DNA from: Pseudoalteromonas ulvae UL12
Lineage (GTDB): Bacteria; Pseudomonadota; Gammaproteobacteria; Enterobacterales; Alteromonadaceae
Reading direction: 5' to 3'
Assembly: GCF_014925405.1 (NCBI RefSeq)
Contig: NZ_AQHJ01000027.1
Location: forward strand, 1 to 64,000
Length of the DNA: 64,000 nucleotides
This document shows positions 8,797 to 16,083 of the stretch, piece by piece (the stretch's first letter is position 1; each line of letters begins with the position of its first letter). Both the position numbers and the translations under genes were made by a program. Under the pieces are notes generated by a model. It saw only the letters and a program-made list of their open reading frames with translations. It searched no databases and was not told where the DNA came from.

Positions 8797-9828
8797 ATGG
8801 ATAAAAATATCGCCACTTTGGCCCAATTACTTGATGCAGCTGGTACACAATGGCGTGTATATGATATTGGTCGTCGTATTGCAAAAATCGATAAAACAAC
8901 GTTTACAAAAATTGAAAATGCCGACATTCCATATCCATTTCCTCTGCAACAGCATGCATTTTTAGCAATTCAATTTTGGGATCCTAAGGCATCAAAAGAG
9001 CCGTATATCTGGTTTTTAAAATTGCCTTTAGATGAGCAAAGTAAACTCATTCAGGCCAGCAGAAACCACTTCGCATCTATGGTCATTGAGGCACTCGGCA
9101 CACAATTGACTGGGGACGACCAGCAAGCTGGCCAACTTGATAACAACCCTTATGTATTTACGCCAAATGCCAATAAACGCGCTGCGTTTAATGCATTGAT
9201 GAAAGTAGAGCTAAATCAACCAGCTTCTATTTACTATGAACACGTACAGTTGTATTTCTCCGGTAAACTTGGTTTTGATGATTGGCAAAGCTTAGCACTT
9301 CAAGGGCTTGCCGATTTTGTGATGCGTTTGGATAAAGACCAAAATGAGGCAAATTTAATTACGGCACTAAGTGACATCCCAGAAGATGTGATAGCTCCCC
9401 TTTCAGCCTTACTTGAGCATGTTGCTATTTCGACAGTGTTAGCTGAGGCGTTATTCCATTTAGGCAAACAAGCTGTCAATAATGAACACACCTCTTTAAC
9501 AGTTCATTATTTAAGAGCGATTTCTTTTGCGCCAGCGACAGGTTTAACAGCTCAATTAATCGACTGTATTTTAGCCAACCCACTTGGCCAACAAACCGAT
9601 GTGCAACTAACTATCGCTGGCAGATGTTGGCAGCACTTACAGCAGCCAGAACGACTTCATTTGTACATGGATCTCATCGCTCAAAATAAAACTGAACCGA
9701 CTCTATTTGCCGGTATTTTTGCTGATTTAGTTGCGATTAGTACCATTAGACCCCATATATTAGCCTTATTACGGATAGAAAATCGCAGTGAACAGTTAGC
9801 ACGTGCGATTGGGAGTTTATTTAAATAG
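8797..9828 (+). CDS. DUF3549 family protein
   Basis: A 343-residue soluble protein, N-terminal segment MDKNIATLAQLLDAAG and conserved WRVYDIGRRI, VPYPFPLQQHAF-like (here IPYPFPLQQHAF) and YIWFLKLPLDE motifs, followed by an all-helical, repeat-like C-terminal half. It matches what I recall of DUF3549, a family confined to marine gammaproteobacteria with no assigned function. Its stop codon TAG is immediately followed by the ATG of the DUF3301 gene, so the two are surely co-transcribed. In E. coli this position, between yqcC and csrB, is empty. Confidence 0.82.
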   Translation: MDKNIATLAQLLDAAGTQWRVYDIGRRIAKIDKTTFTKIENADIPYPFPLQQHAFLAIQFWDPKASKEPYIWFLKLPLDEQSKLIQASRNHFASMVIEALGTQLTGDDQQAGQLDNNPYVFTPNANKRAAFNALMKVELNQPASIYYEHVQLYFSGKLGFDDWQSLALQGLADFVMRLDKDQNEANLITALSDIPEDVIAPLSALLEHVAISTVLAEALFHLGKQAVNNEHTSLTVHYLRAISFAPATGLTAQLIDCILANPLGQQTDVQLTIAGRCWQHLQQPERLHLYMDLIAQNKTEPTLFAGIFADLVAISTIRPHILALLRIENRSEQLARAIGSLFK

Positions 9829-10128
9829 ATGTTTACTTTATGGATGTTAATGCTCAGTGCAGCTGTGATTTATTTTTTTTGGCAAAATCGAAAAATAGCT
9901 GAAGCCGCTTGGCTACACGCTGAAAACCAAGCAAAACAATTAAATGTTCAACTGCTTAGCATAGCCTGTATAAAAAGGCGGATTGGCATCCTAAAAAATG
10001 GTAAACCTGGCATTAAAAGTCAGTTTCTATTTGAGTTTTCAAGTGATGGTGAAACGAAATATCAAGGAGAGCTTGAATTTGAGGACATCAAACTCGTCAA
10101 CAGCACCATTCCCCCTTACCGCATGTGA
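9829..10128 (+). CDS. DUF3301 family membrane-anchored protein
   Basis: A 99-residue protein with one N-terminal transmembrane helix (about 3-20, LWMLMLSAAVIYFFW) and a short soluble domain containing HAENQAKQLNVQLLS, KRRIGILKNGKPGIK and a C-terminal YQGELEFEDIKL segment. It resembles DUF3301, function unknown. It starts directly after the stop codon of the DUF3549 gene. Being anchored at the inner membrane, it could recruit its soluble partner; that is inference from the coupling alone. Confidence 0.8.
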   Translation: MFTLWMLMLSAAVIYFFWQNRKIAEAAWLHAENQAKQLNVQLLSIACIKRRIGILKNGKPGIKSQFLFEFSSDGETKYQGELEFEDIKLVNSTIPPYRM

Positions 10129-10227
10129 TCTTCATACTGACGACGCTAATCTGTTTATTCCTAAAATGTGCGTGTTTAGTTTAAAGCACTGAGAATGGAA
10201 AAGAAGTTAAATATATTTGTGTGGCAC

Positions 10228-10258
10228 AAAAAACTAAGGCGTAACCTCAAGTTACGCC
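10228..10258 (-). terminator. intrinsic terminator of the CsrB-type RNA
   Basis: On the minus strand the stem GGCGTAAC/GTTACGCC (10238-10258) with a five-base loop is followed by TTAG and six T residues. It defines the 3' end of the RNA. Confidence 0.9.
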
Positions 10259-10616
10259 CCAATCTTAGACATCATTCCGTGATTTAAAGATACGCCCTGT
10301 ACCTTTGGCTATGCCATCCTATTTATCTCCCTGATTGGAGTCCTTCTTGGTCCCCACCAGTATCATCCTGATACTATCCCTGCTTCTATCCTGAAGTGTT
10401 CCTCACCGTCCTTGCCTATCCATGCTCGTTGAGTTAATCCTAACTCATCCAATCACATCGTGTGATCCATCCTAAACATCCTGTTATATACTGAGTCATT
10501 CAGTATGCAATCGTCCTTGCATCCATGTCCCTGTCTCCTCAACGCTCCTGCGTCATGCCATCGTCCTTTATATCCTTGGCAGTCAGTCATTTCCTATGAC
10601 CTTTGTTTTCCTTACA
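10228..10616 (-). ncRNA. csrB: CsrB-type small RNA that sequesters CsrA
   Basis: No protein fits this stretch, but on the minus strand it reads as a run of hairpins exposing GGA. I count about 25 GGA motifs in some 390 nt. Perfect hairpins with GGA in the loop include GTCATAGGAAATGAC (10586-10600), ATGCAAGGACGATTGCAT (10505-10522), GAGTTAGGATTAACTC (10431-10446) and AGTATCAGGATGATACT (10359-10375). It ends in an intrinsic terminator, stem GGCGTAAC/GTTACGCC plus a U run. CsrB RNAs bind many CsrA dimers through such sites. It lies between yqcC and syd, the same locus as csrB in E. coli. The 5' end is a guess from a weak TAAACT box. Confidence 0.92.
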
Positions 10617-10816
10617 TGACTAAGTTTAGAGAATTGAGCAAATAAAAAAATAACCTTTTTTGAATTAAAGATGCAGTCATACAGTTGAAACTTTCAATAA
10701 AACAAATAATAACAAACACTTACTCTAAGTTATGCGCAATAAAGAGAGCTATTTGCCTCAAATGCGCACATTCATGTAGGAGATTTCGCACAGAGTAAAT
10801 GCCATTCTGGCGGCTA
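10617..10816. other. intergenic region upstream of csrB
   Basis: About 200 AT-rich bases without a credible gene, expected to hold the csrB promoter. A partial palindrome ACTTACTCTAAGT at 10718-10730 lies roughly 100 bases upstream of the presumed start, where BarA/UvrY-type activators bind in relatives, but it does not match the TGTAAG-N6-CTTACA consensus well. No firm promoter could be picked. Confidence 0.4.
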
Positions 10817-11455
10817 TTACTTATGTTTAAACAATAACTGACCGCTGATCTGATTAAACTCCAGAGGTTTGAGACTCTCAAAACCTTCTGAAATAAATAA
10901 ACCAGTTAACTCATCGCGTGTTACATAGACCGCGACACCGCTAGAATTAGCGGTGCTCGCAACTAAGTCATCCAATGCTCTTAACAAATAACGTCCATAG
11001 CCTTGTTTTTGCAAACCAGGCGCAACGGCGATAAATGCAAGATAAAAGTAATGATCATATTGAGCCAGTTCTTGGCGGATGGTCTTTTCTTTTTCAATCA
11101 ATTGCTGCGTAGTCAGATACCCCGCACTGAGCATCAACTTTAGTCGCCAATGCCAATATCGCTCTGCTTGTAGCTCGGTGGCGGATTTAATCATACACGC
11201 AACAGCTTTAAGCGTGTCACCCTTCATAATACCAATCAGTGGTTGGTGACCTTGCCAAAAGCTATTGAGCTCTTCGCGAATGAGCGCTCTGAGCTTTTTT
11301 TCATAGCTCTGTGGATCGCTCGATTTGGCATGAAGAATATCTTGTAGTAGAGGATCATCATGATAGGCTTGATAAAGTAAACTTGCTGCTATATTTATGT
11401 CTTCTGCAGTTAAATAGACAGCTTTTATGGTTTCTTCTTGCTCAACTTCGGACAT
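10817..11455 (-). CDS. GNAT family acetyltransferase
   Basis: A 212-residue GNAT-fold protein. The acetyl-CoA loop is VAPGLQKQGYGRYLL at about 157-171 (the Q/R-x-x-G-x-G/A pattern), preceded by the beta-4 strand YFYLAFIAV and followed by GVAVYVTRD and a FISEGFESL segment. The substrate is unknown. An in-frame extension to 11614 exists, but the ATG at 11455 follows AGGAAG eight bases upstream and the extension has no GNAT features. It sits between the csrB RNA and a divergent small gene. Confidence 0.85.
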   Translation of the reverse strand: MSEVEQEETIKAVYLTAEDINIAASLLYQAYHDDPLLQDILHAKSSDPQSYEKKLRALIREELNSFWQGHQPLIGIMKGDTLKAVACMIKSATELQAERYWHWRLKLMLSAGYLTTQQLIEKEKTIRQELAQYDHYFYLAFIAVAPGLQKQGYGRYLLRALDDLVASTANSSGVAVYVTRDELTGLFISEGFESLKPLEFNQISGQLLFKHK

Positions 11456-11782
11456 CTTGGCTTCCTTCGTTTTTATTATATTTGATATCGATACACGTGA
11501 TTTCGATGTTACCGCTGTATCATTTATAGAATGAAACTCAGCCTTTAGGCAACAAATAGCGTTTAAGGAAGCAAAAATTGCTACCAAATCGACATTTGGA
11601 GTCTTTTCGGTCAACGTAGCTCAAAGATTCACTATCGTGTACTCACATCATTTATTTCATTTTTTGCGCGCTAGCGGCGATTTACTGACAAAGAAAGGTC
11701 TAAATTGTTTTCTAGCAGTGCGGCTAGTGTCTGAGTGTCAATTGCGTTAAAATTTATCAAATTTCCTCATTTAATATTATTT

Positions 11783-12055
11783 ATGCAAGACGTCGTCATT
11801 AAGGCCATAAAACAACTTGTTTCGCACAAAAAAACTCCAACTGTCGCGCTCATTAAAGGGAAACTCATGGAACCTGTGCCGATGCCTATCATTATCAATG
11901 TATTGAATCAGTACAAAAAAGATCCTCAAAGTATTATCGCATCAACAGATGAGGTTATATCTGAGCCTGAAGCTCCCCTTTTAAGCACACAATCACAGCT
12001 CGATCGTATTGAAGCTAAGCTCGATCGCTTGATTCAATTATTAGAGAAACATTAA
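11783..12055 (+). CDS. small conserved-looking protein with C-terminal coiled coil, function unknown
   Basis: I do not recognise this 90-residue protein. It starts MQDVVIKAIKQLV, with VALIKGKLMEPVPMPIIINVLNQYKKDP forming a helix-turn-helix-like helical region (residues 20-50; key residues L, P-x-P), then an acidic linker and a heptad-patterned tail (LDRIEAKLDRLIQLL) that should be a coiled coil. It may bind DNA or oligomerise; this is conjecture. A GTG 48 bases upstream could extend it. One base separates its stop from the start of the zinc-ribbon gene, so they are likely co-transcribed. Confidence 0.68.
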   Translation: MQDVVIKAIKQLVSHKKTPTVALIKGKLMEPVPMPIIINVLNQYKKDPQSIIASTDEVISEPEAPLLSTQSQLDRIEAKLDRLIQLLEKH

Positions 12056-12056
12056 T

Positions 12057-12740
12057 ATGTTTGTTGCAGATTTAACCTTTGATTGTTATGAAGAAACCAC
12101 GTTAGCCGCAGCTGAAAGCGCAATTATTCGTTTAGTGAATGCACTGCGTTTTAACGGCCAAATCATCGGGGAAGAGTTTCCAACAGTACTCAAGGATGGA
12201 TTTTTTGTCACTCGAGTTATGTGCCCAGAGCAAGATTCCTTGCATCCACTTAATCACAGCCCATTTGTAAAGCATAGTTTAGAGAAACTTAACGAAGTCG
12301 GTCTATTACAACCAAAAGTTAAAATTATTGGCCAAGATATTCATGCCAATGGTTCTGATTGTTGTGATCAGCCATCAAGTTATATTCTTTACACTACATA
12401 TGTTCATACCTGTAGCCCGTTATATTGCGGTGACGATTTTTTACCTGTCCCTTTGTATAAAATTCCAGCGATTGCCAATGGGGATTACAAAACATTACTC
12501 AAGTGGCAAGAAGACTGGCAAGCCTGTGATCAGATTCAAATTAATGGGGCGACACGCTGCGAGTTTCCTGCATTAGCTGAATTATCGGATGTAGAGAGTG
12601 ACTTATATCGTCGAGGAATGGATATTTGTAAACGCATTACTTACCTGACTAAAAAACCGGTCTATTACTACTTATACCGTGTTGGAGGTCAAAATAAAGA
12701 ACAAGAAAGCCAGCGCCTTTGCCCAAGTTGCGGCGTTTAG
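12057..12740 (+). CDS. zinc-ribbon-containing protein (DUF2310-like), apparently frameshifted near its 3' end
   Basis: A 227-residue product as read, resembling DUF2310 Zn-ribbon proteins of gammaproteobacteria, function unknown. It has an N-terminal alpha-beta domain (LTFDCYEETTLAAAE), HTCSPLYCGDD in the middle and ends in CPSCGV. That is only the first half of a zinc ribbon. The second half (RCDTC) continues directly in another frame from 12737 to 12820, so a deletion, indel or sequencing error probably lies at about 12733-12740. The junction GGC GTT TAG is not a canonical slippery heptamer. The protein may be non-functional if the shift is real. Confidence 0.75.
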   Translation: MFVADLTFDCYEETTLAAAESAIIRLVNALRFNGQIIGEEFPTVLKDGFFVTRVMCPEQDSLHPLNHSPFVKHSLEKLNEVGLLQPKVKIIGQDIHANGSDCCDQPSSYILYTTYVHTCSPLYCGDDFLPVPLYKIPAIANGDYKTLLKWQEDWQACDQIQINGATRCEFPALAELSDVESDLYRRGMDICKRITYLTKKPVYYYLYRVGGQNKEQESQRLCPSCGV

Positions 12741-12820
12741 AGGAGCCTTGGTTTGACTTGTTCGATTTTCGCTGTGATACCTGCGCAATTGTATCTAATA
12801 TGTCTTGGGACTATCAGTAA
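12737..12820 (+). pseudogene. out-of-frame remainder of the zinc-ribbon gene
   Basis: Read from TTA at 12737, this segment gives LEEPWFDLFDFRCDTC and then a tail ending SWDYQ and TAA. It supplies the second CxxC that matches CPSC at the end of the preceding frame. It belongs to the same gene, displaced by one base. It overlaps the convergent syd stop by seven bases. Confidence 0.75.
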
Positions 12821-13365
12821 CGATAGTCCGCTTCACAGTAGCTAAGAAATTCAGCTAAATCGTGTGTTAATACTTTGTGCGGCTTTTTACCGACATATTC
12901 GAGGCAAATGTCACCGTTACTGCAATCAATTGACAGCAACAAGTCTTCTTCATTGGTTAAACCGATAAAAACGGTCGGGGGCTGTTTGAGTTTGCGCTTC
13001 ATCAGTACATGACCGGTGATATTTTGCTGCAATCGGGTAAAGTCATCTTCACTCCAAGCTTGCAGTAATTCAAACTGCCCAAAGTGAGAAGTCACCGGCA
13101 AATTATTACTATAAAAAGAGCCATAAAACTGTGCAATGCTAGGATGAAACGGCACTTCTAAAGCCTTTGCAAGTTGCTCAAACTCCCCTGGCGTTGCTCT
13201 TTGCACACTTTGCCATTGAACCCAGCCCTCTTTTTCCGATGCCATGTCTTCACACGGACTGGGCCACTGTTCATCATGCTCAATCAGCGGCGCACTGCCT
13301 GTATGTGCAACAGCCTTGTCGTGCCATTGAGATAACAATTGTTTTAATTCTTGTTGTACTACCAT
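12814..13365 (-). CDS. syd: SecY-interacting protein Syd
   Basis: Syd is a small cytosolic, membrane-associated protein that binds SecY and is thought to check translocon quality. The 183-residue product shows the family pattern: a helical N-terminus ([14 protein letters not shown]), the WVQWQSVQR and [23 protein letters not shown] region, the strand [16 protein letters not shown] and the C-terminal [12 protein letters not shown]. Length agrees with E. coli (181). It is divergent from queF, as in E. coli, and its 3' end just overlaps the displaced zinc-ribbon tail. Confidence 0.94.
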   Translation of the reverse strand: MVVQQELKQLLSQWHDKAVAHTGSAPLIEHDEQWPSPCEDMASEKEGWVQWQSVQRATPGEFEQLAKALEVPFHPSIAQFYGSFYSNNLPVTSHFGQFELLQAWSEDDFTRLQQNITGHVLMKRKLKQPPTVFIGLTNEEDLLLSIDCSNGDICLEYVGKKPHKVLTHDLAEFLSYCEADYRY

Positions 13366-13416
13366 GGTGTACTAGTTCTCGAGTTTCGCTACAATAAACG
13401 CGATTGTAACCACAAA

Positions 13417-14274
13417 ATGATGAATATGACAGATTACGAAAATTCGCCAGAACTAAAAGGCACCTTACTTGGGCAAGAAACACAATACAAAGATCAATAC
13501 GATGCCAGCTTGCTCTTTCCAATCGCCCGTAAATTAAATCGCGACGAGTTGAATATTGATGAAGCCACACTTCCTTTTTATGGTGAAGATACCTGGACCG
13601 GCTATGAGCTTTCTTGGCTTAACAATAAAGGAAAACCACAAGTCGCGGTGGCTGAGTTTGTTTTCCCATGCCAAAGCAGTCATATCATTGAGTCAAAATC
13701 CTTCAAGCTTTATTTGAACAGCTTCAATCAAACTCGGTTTGCTTCTCAAGAAATCGTCCAAGATCTGTTAGTCAAAGACTTAAGCGCTGGCTGTAACGCC
13801 CCTGTAGAAGTCAGAATATATGGCCCTGAGGTTTTTAATTGCATCGCAAACACCCCTATGCCCGGTGTATGCATTGATGACTTAGATATTGAGGTCGATT
13901 GCTATGATTTAAACAAGCAGCTGTTACAATTGGCTCCTAGCCAAAATACAGTGACAGAAACTCTGCATAGCCATTTGCTTAAATCTAATTGTTTGATTAC
14001 TTCACAGCCCGACTGGGCCAGTATCGTAATTCGTTATACTGGCAAACAGATTTGCCATGAAAGCTTACTGCGTTATTTGATTTCATTTCGCAGCCATAAT
14101 GAGTTCCACGAGCAATGTGTCGAGCGGATTTATTGTGATATTCAGCAGCAATTAGGTATTAGTGAATTAGAAGTCTACGCACGATATACGCGCCGAGGCG
14201 GGCTTGATATCAATCCATTTCGTTCAAATAGACAAAATAAGACCTCGTTTTCATTAAAGATTAACCGTCAGTAA
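13417..14274 (+). CDS. queF: NADPH-dependent 7-cyano-7-deazaguanine reductase
   Basis: QueF reduces preQ0 to preQ1 in queuosine synthesis. At 285 residues this is the long two-domain form found in gammaproteobacteria. The N-terminal half carries [15 protein letters not shown], the QueF signature; the C-terminal half has [12 protein letters not shown] with the nucleophilic cysteine, SHNEFHEQC that binds substrate, and [14 protein letters not shown] at the end. The reading frame extends to 13351, inside syd; ATG at 13417 (or 13420, 13426) matches the family start better. No strong ribosome site is visible. Confidence 0.95.
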   Translation: MMNMTDYENSPELKGTLLGQETQYKDQYDASLLFPIARKLNRDELNIDEATLPFYGEDTWTGYELSWLNNKGKPQVAVAEFVFPCQSSHIIESKSFKLYLNSFNQTRFASQEIVQDLLVKDLSAGCNAPVEVRIYGPEVFNCIANTPMPGVCIDDLDIEVDCYDLNKQLLQLAPSQNTVTETLHSHLLKSNCLITSQPDWASIVIRYTGKQICHESLLRYLISFRSHNEFHEQCVERIYCDIQQQLGISELEVYARYTRRGGLDINPFRSNRQNKTSFSLKINRQ

Positions 14275-14283
14275 TGCCAACAA

Positions 14284-14312
14284 AATAAGCCACTGAATCC
14301 AGTGGCTTATTT
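14284..14312. terminator. bidirectional terminator between queF and the cyclophilin gene
   Basis: Inverted repeat AATAAGCCACTG / CAGTGGCTTATT with a four-base loop, placed ten bases after queF and 25 bases past the end of the convergent gene. T-rich on the queF side. Confidence 0.75.
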
Positions 14313-14336
14313 GCTATTAATAAAAATAGAGAGCTG

Positions 14337-15233
14337 TTATTTTTCAGCTAACGGGCGAGAAGGTACGCTAACAGCACACACATCGGTATAATTGGGTGTT
14401 TCAATAAACCAAGCGCCTGGGCGATTACGACGGGCTTTGATCAACTCTTTAAACGAAGTCGAATCTGTTTTCATTATTTCATATTTTTTAGCCAAATCTT
14501 TAACATCAGCAGCCACTTGCATATTGGTAATAGGATTGAATACTCGGGCAGCCGCTTTGCTCTCATCACTGGGTTTTCGTGATAAGCGCTGTAAATGCTC
14601 CATGCCATCAATCACCCGCCCAAAGGCCGTAATATTTCGATCCAGGTAACGTAAAACCCCTAAAGCAACATAGAACTCAGTGCCGCCACTGCCTGCTTCA
14701 TTGCTGCGAGCCATTGCAAATGTCCCCACACAATGGGTTTGCCAAGTCTGTGTACCTTGTTGATTCTGTGCTACAGCAAAGCCGTTTATAAAGCCGGTTT
14801 TGTCCGCATAACCATCTTGTGTATCCACTAGCGTCATTGTTAACGGTTTAGTAGAGAGGTGATAAAATTCCGCTTGTAGCGATTTTTTTGCAGTGGTTAC
14901 TTTTTTTGTTTCATTGGCATCGCCCCCTTGCGCTACAAACCCTTCAACAAAGCGGTACATGTTGAGTCCTTGATAAAATCCTTCACGGGCGAGCTTTTTA
15001 ATATTCTCAACATGATTTGGCGCTAAAAGCGGATTCAGTTCAATCACCACAGTGCCGGTGGCGAGTTCAAGTAACAAGGTGTTGTCCAAATCCAATACTT
15101 GCCAATCTGAATCAGGTGCGTTGGCAATGATCTCGCTTGGGCTTCTGACTTTATCTAACGCGTGTACAGCTACGGCATTTAAACCAGACGCTAAGCAAAT
15201 CGCAGAGCACAGTGTTTTTATTTTTTTGGTCAT
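14337..15233 (-). CDS. exported cyclophilin-type peptidyl-prolyl isomerase
   Basis: A 298-residue cyclophilin with a signal peptide of about 25 residues (MTKKIKTLCSAICLASG, ending VHA). Cyclophilin motifs are YRFVEGFVAQGGD, GTFAMAR and FGRVIDGMEHL; the usual NGSQFFI is replaced by GTEFYVALG, so activity may differ from PpiA. It would isomerise X-Pro bonds in the periplasm. The ATG at 15233 is chosen because the signal peptide begins there; the frame extends upstream into the preceding gene. Ten bases separate it from that gene, so it looks like the last gene of a tamA-tamB operon. Confidence 0.85.
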   Translation of the reverse strand: MTKKIKTLCSAICLASGLNAVAVHALDKVRSPSEIIANAPDSDWQVLDLDNTLLLELATGTVVIELNPLLAPNHVENIKKLAREGFYQGLNMYRFVEGFVAQGGDANETKKVTTAKKSLQAEFYHLSTKPLTMTLVDTQDGYADKTGFINGFAVAQNQQGTQTWQTHCVGTFAMARSNEAGSGGTEFYVALGVLRYLDRNITAFGRVIDGMEHLQRLSRKPSDESKAAARVFNPITNMQVAADVKDLAKKYEIMKTDSTSFKELIKARRNRPGAWFIETPNYTDVCAVSVPSRPLAEK

Positions 15234-15243
15234 TGTCTTCTTC

Positions 15244-16080
15244 TTATTTTTTTGAATACCAATATATTGCTTCATCAAGCGGTGCTGTTCTTGGCAAAGT
15301 GTCATTTTCTAACTCTATAATACGGCGCTTAGCTAAGTGAGCAGCTAGAATGTGTGTCGTAAAATGTTTATCAAATAGCTGTTGCCAACTCCCATCGATT
15401 GCTGCGCGTTTCAGTCCATTTGTTAATGCGCTATGCAATGCTTTATTCTCTTTTGCGACAAAAAAGTATGTTGCTGAAGGGTAACGAATCACGACATGCT
15501 CATCTAACATAGTTCCAGCTGCTAGCTTAGTCTCATTAAGTTCCAGTACACTCAGAGGTAAGGCATCAAAGCGCCCTAATGACAACATATTAAATTGTTG
15601 GCTATTGTCGCTAATTTGCGTCGTTTTAATGCCATTATCACTAAAAACAGCTAAATCAGCCCAGTCAAACCCTAAGCCAAAATTAATGTTTCTCATATCA
15701 TAACGACTATGGATCTTGGCAAATAAATCCGGAGTCTCTGAGCGGATCACCGCGATACGATAACCTAACAACCCCTTATCAATTGGGATTAACACTGCTT
15801 TGGCCTGCTCTTCGAGGTCATAGTTTGTCACATGCCAAGATAAATCGAGGCCATTCTCTTTACCTAATAATCGAATTGCTCGCGTCTGACTTGGTACATT
15901 GTTAACGGCCTCACAACGATACGAAACACCAGATTTATCTAGCGCTAAGACCACCAGCTCGGCAATATAATCACTCGCAGGGGCGGAAAAACGCACCAGC
16001 ATAGGCTGCTCATTTGCAAAAGAGCTGATGGCTGACAAGCAAACAGTGATTAAAACAAGCCAAGTAATCTTATGCCGCAT
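15244..16080 (-). CDS. periplasmic substrate-binding-like protein
   Basis: A 278-residue exported protein: signal peptide about 1-22 (ending SSFA), then a type 2 periplasmic-binding fold (VRFSAPASDYIAELVVLAL, later LPLSVLELNE and FFVAKENKALHSALTNGL). No transporter genes lie beside it. Such orphan proteins in Alteromonadales may act as solute sensors or ABC receptors; no ligand can be inferred. It sits three bases downstream of tamB and ten upstream of the cyclophilin gene, on the same strand, so it is probably expressed with tamAB. Confidence 0.78.
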   Translation of the reverse strand: MRHKITWLVLITVCLSAISSFANEQPMLVRFSAPASDYIAELVVLALDKSGVSYRCEAVNNVPSQTRAIRLLGKENGLDLSWHVTNYDLEEQAKAVLIPIDKGLLGYRIAVIRSETPDLFAKIHSRYDMRNINFGLGFDWADLAVFSDNGIKTTQISDNSQQFNMLSLGRFDALPLSVLELNETKLAAGTMLDEHVVIRYPSATYFFVAKENKALHSALTNGLKRAAIDGSWQQLFDKHFTTHILAAHLAKRRIIELENDTLPRTAPLDEAIYWYSKK

Positions 16081-16083
16081 AAG

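Noticed and set aside
8554..8899. Two short minus-strand frames in the yqcC/DUF3549 intergenic region
   Set aside because: They overlap the start of the DUF3549 gene, have no ribosome site and look like random frames in a promoter region.
10261..10600. Repeated ATCCT/TCC elements that look like a repeat array or degenerate CRISPR
   Set aside because: No constant repeat or spacer length; on the other strand they are GGA loops of a CsrB-type RNA with a terminator.
13351..13416. Upstream extension of queF
   Set aside because: It overlaps the syd start codon and has no similarity to the QueF N-terminus.
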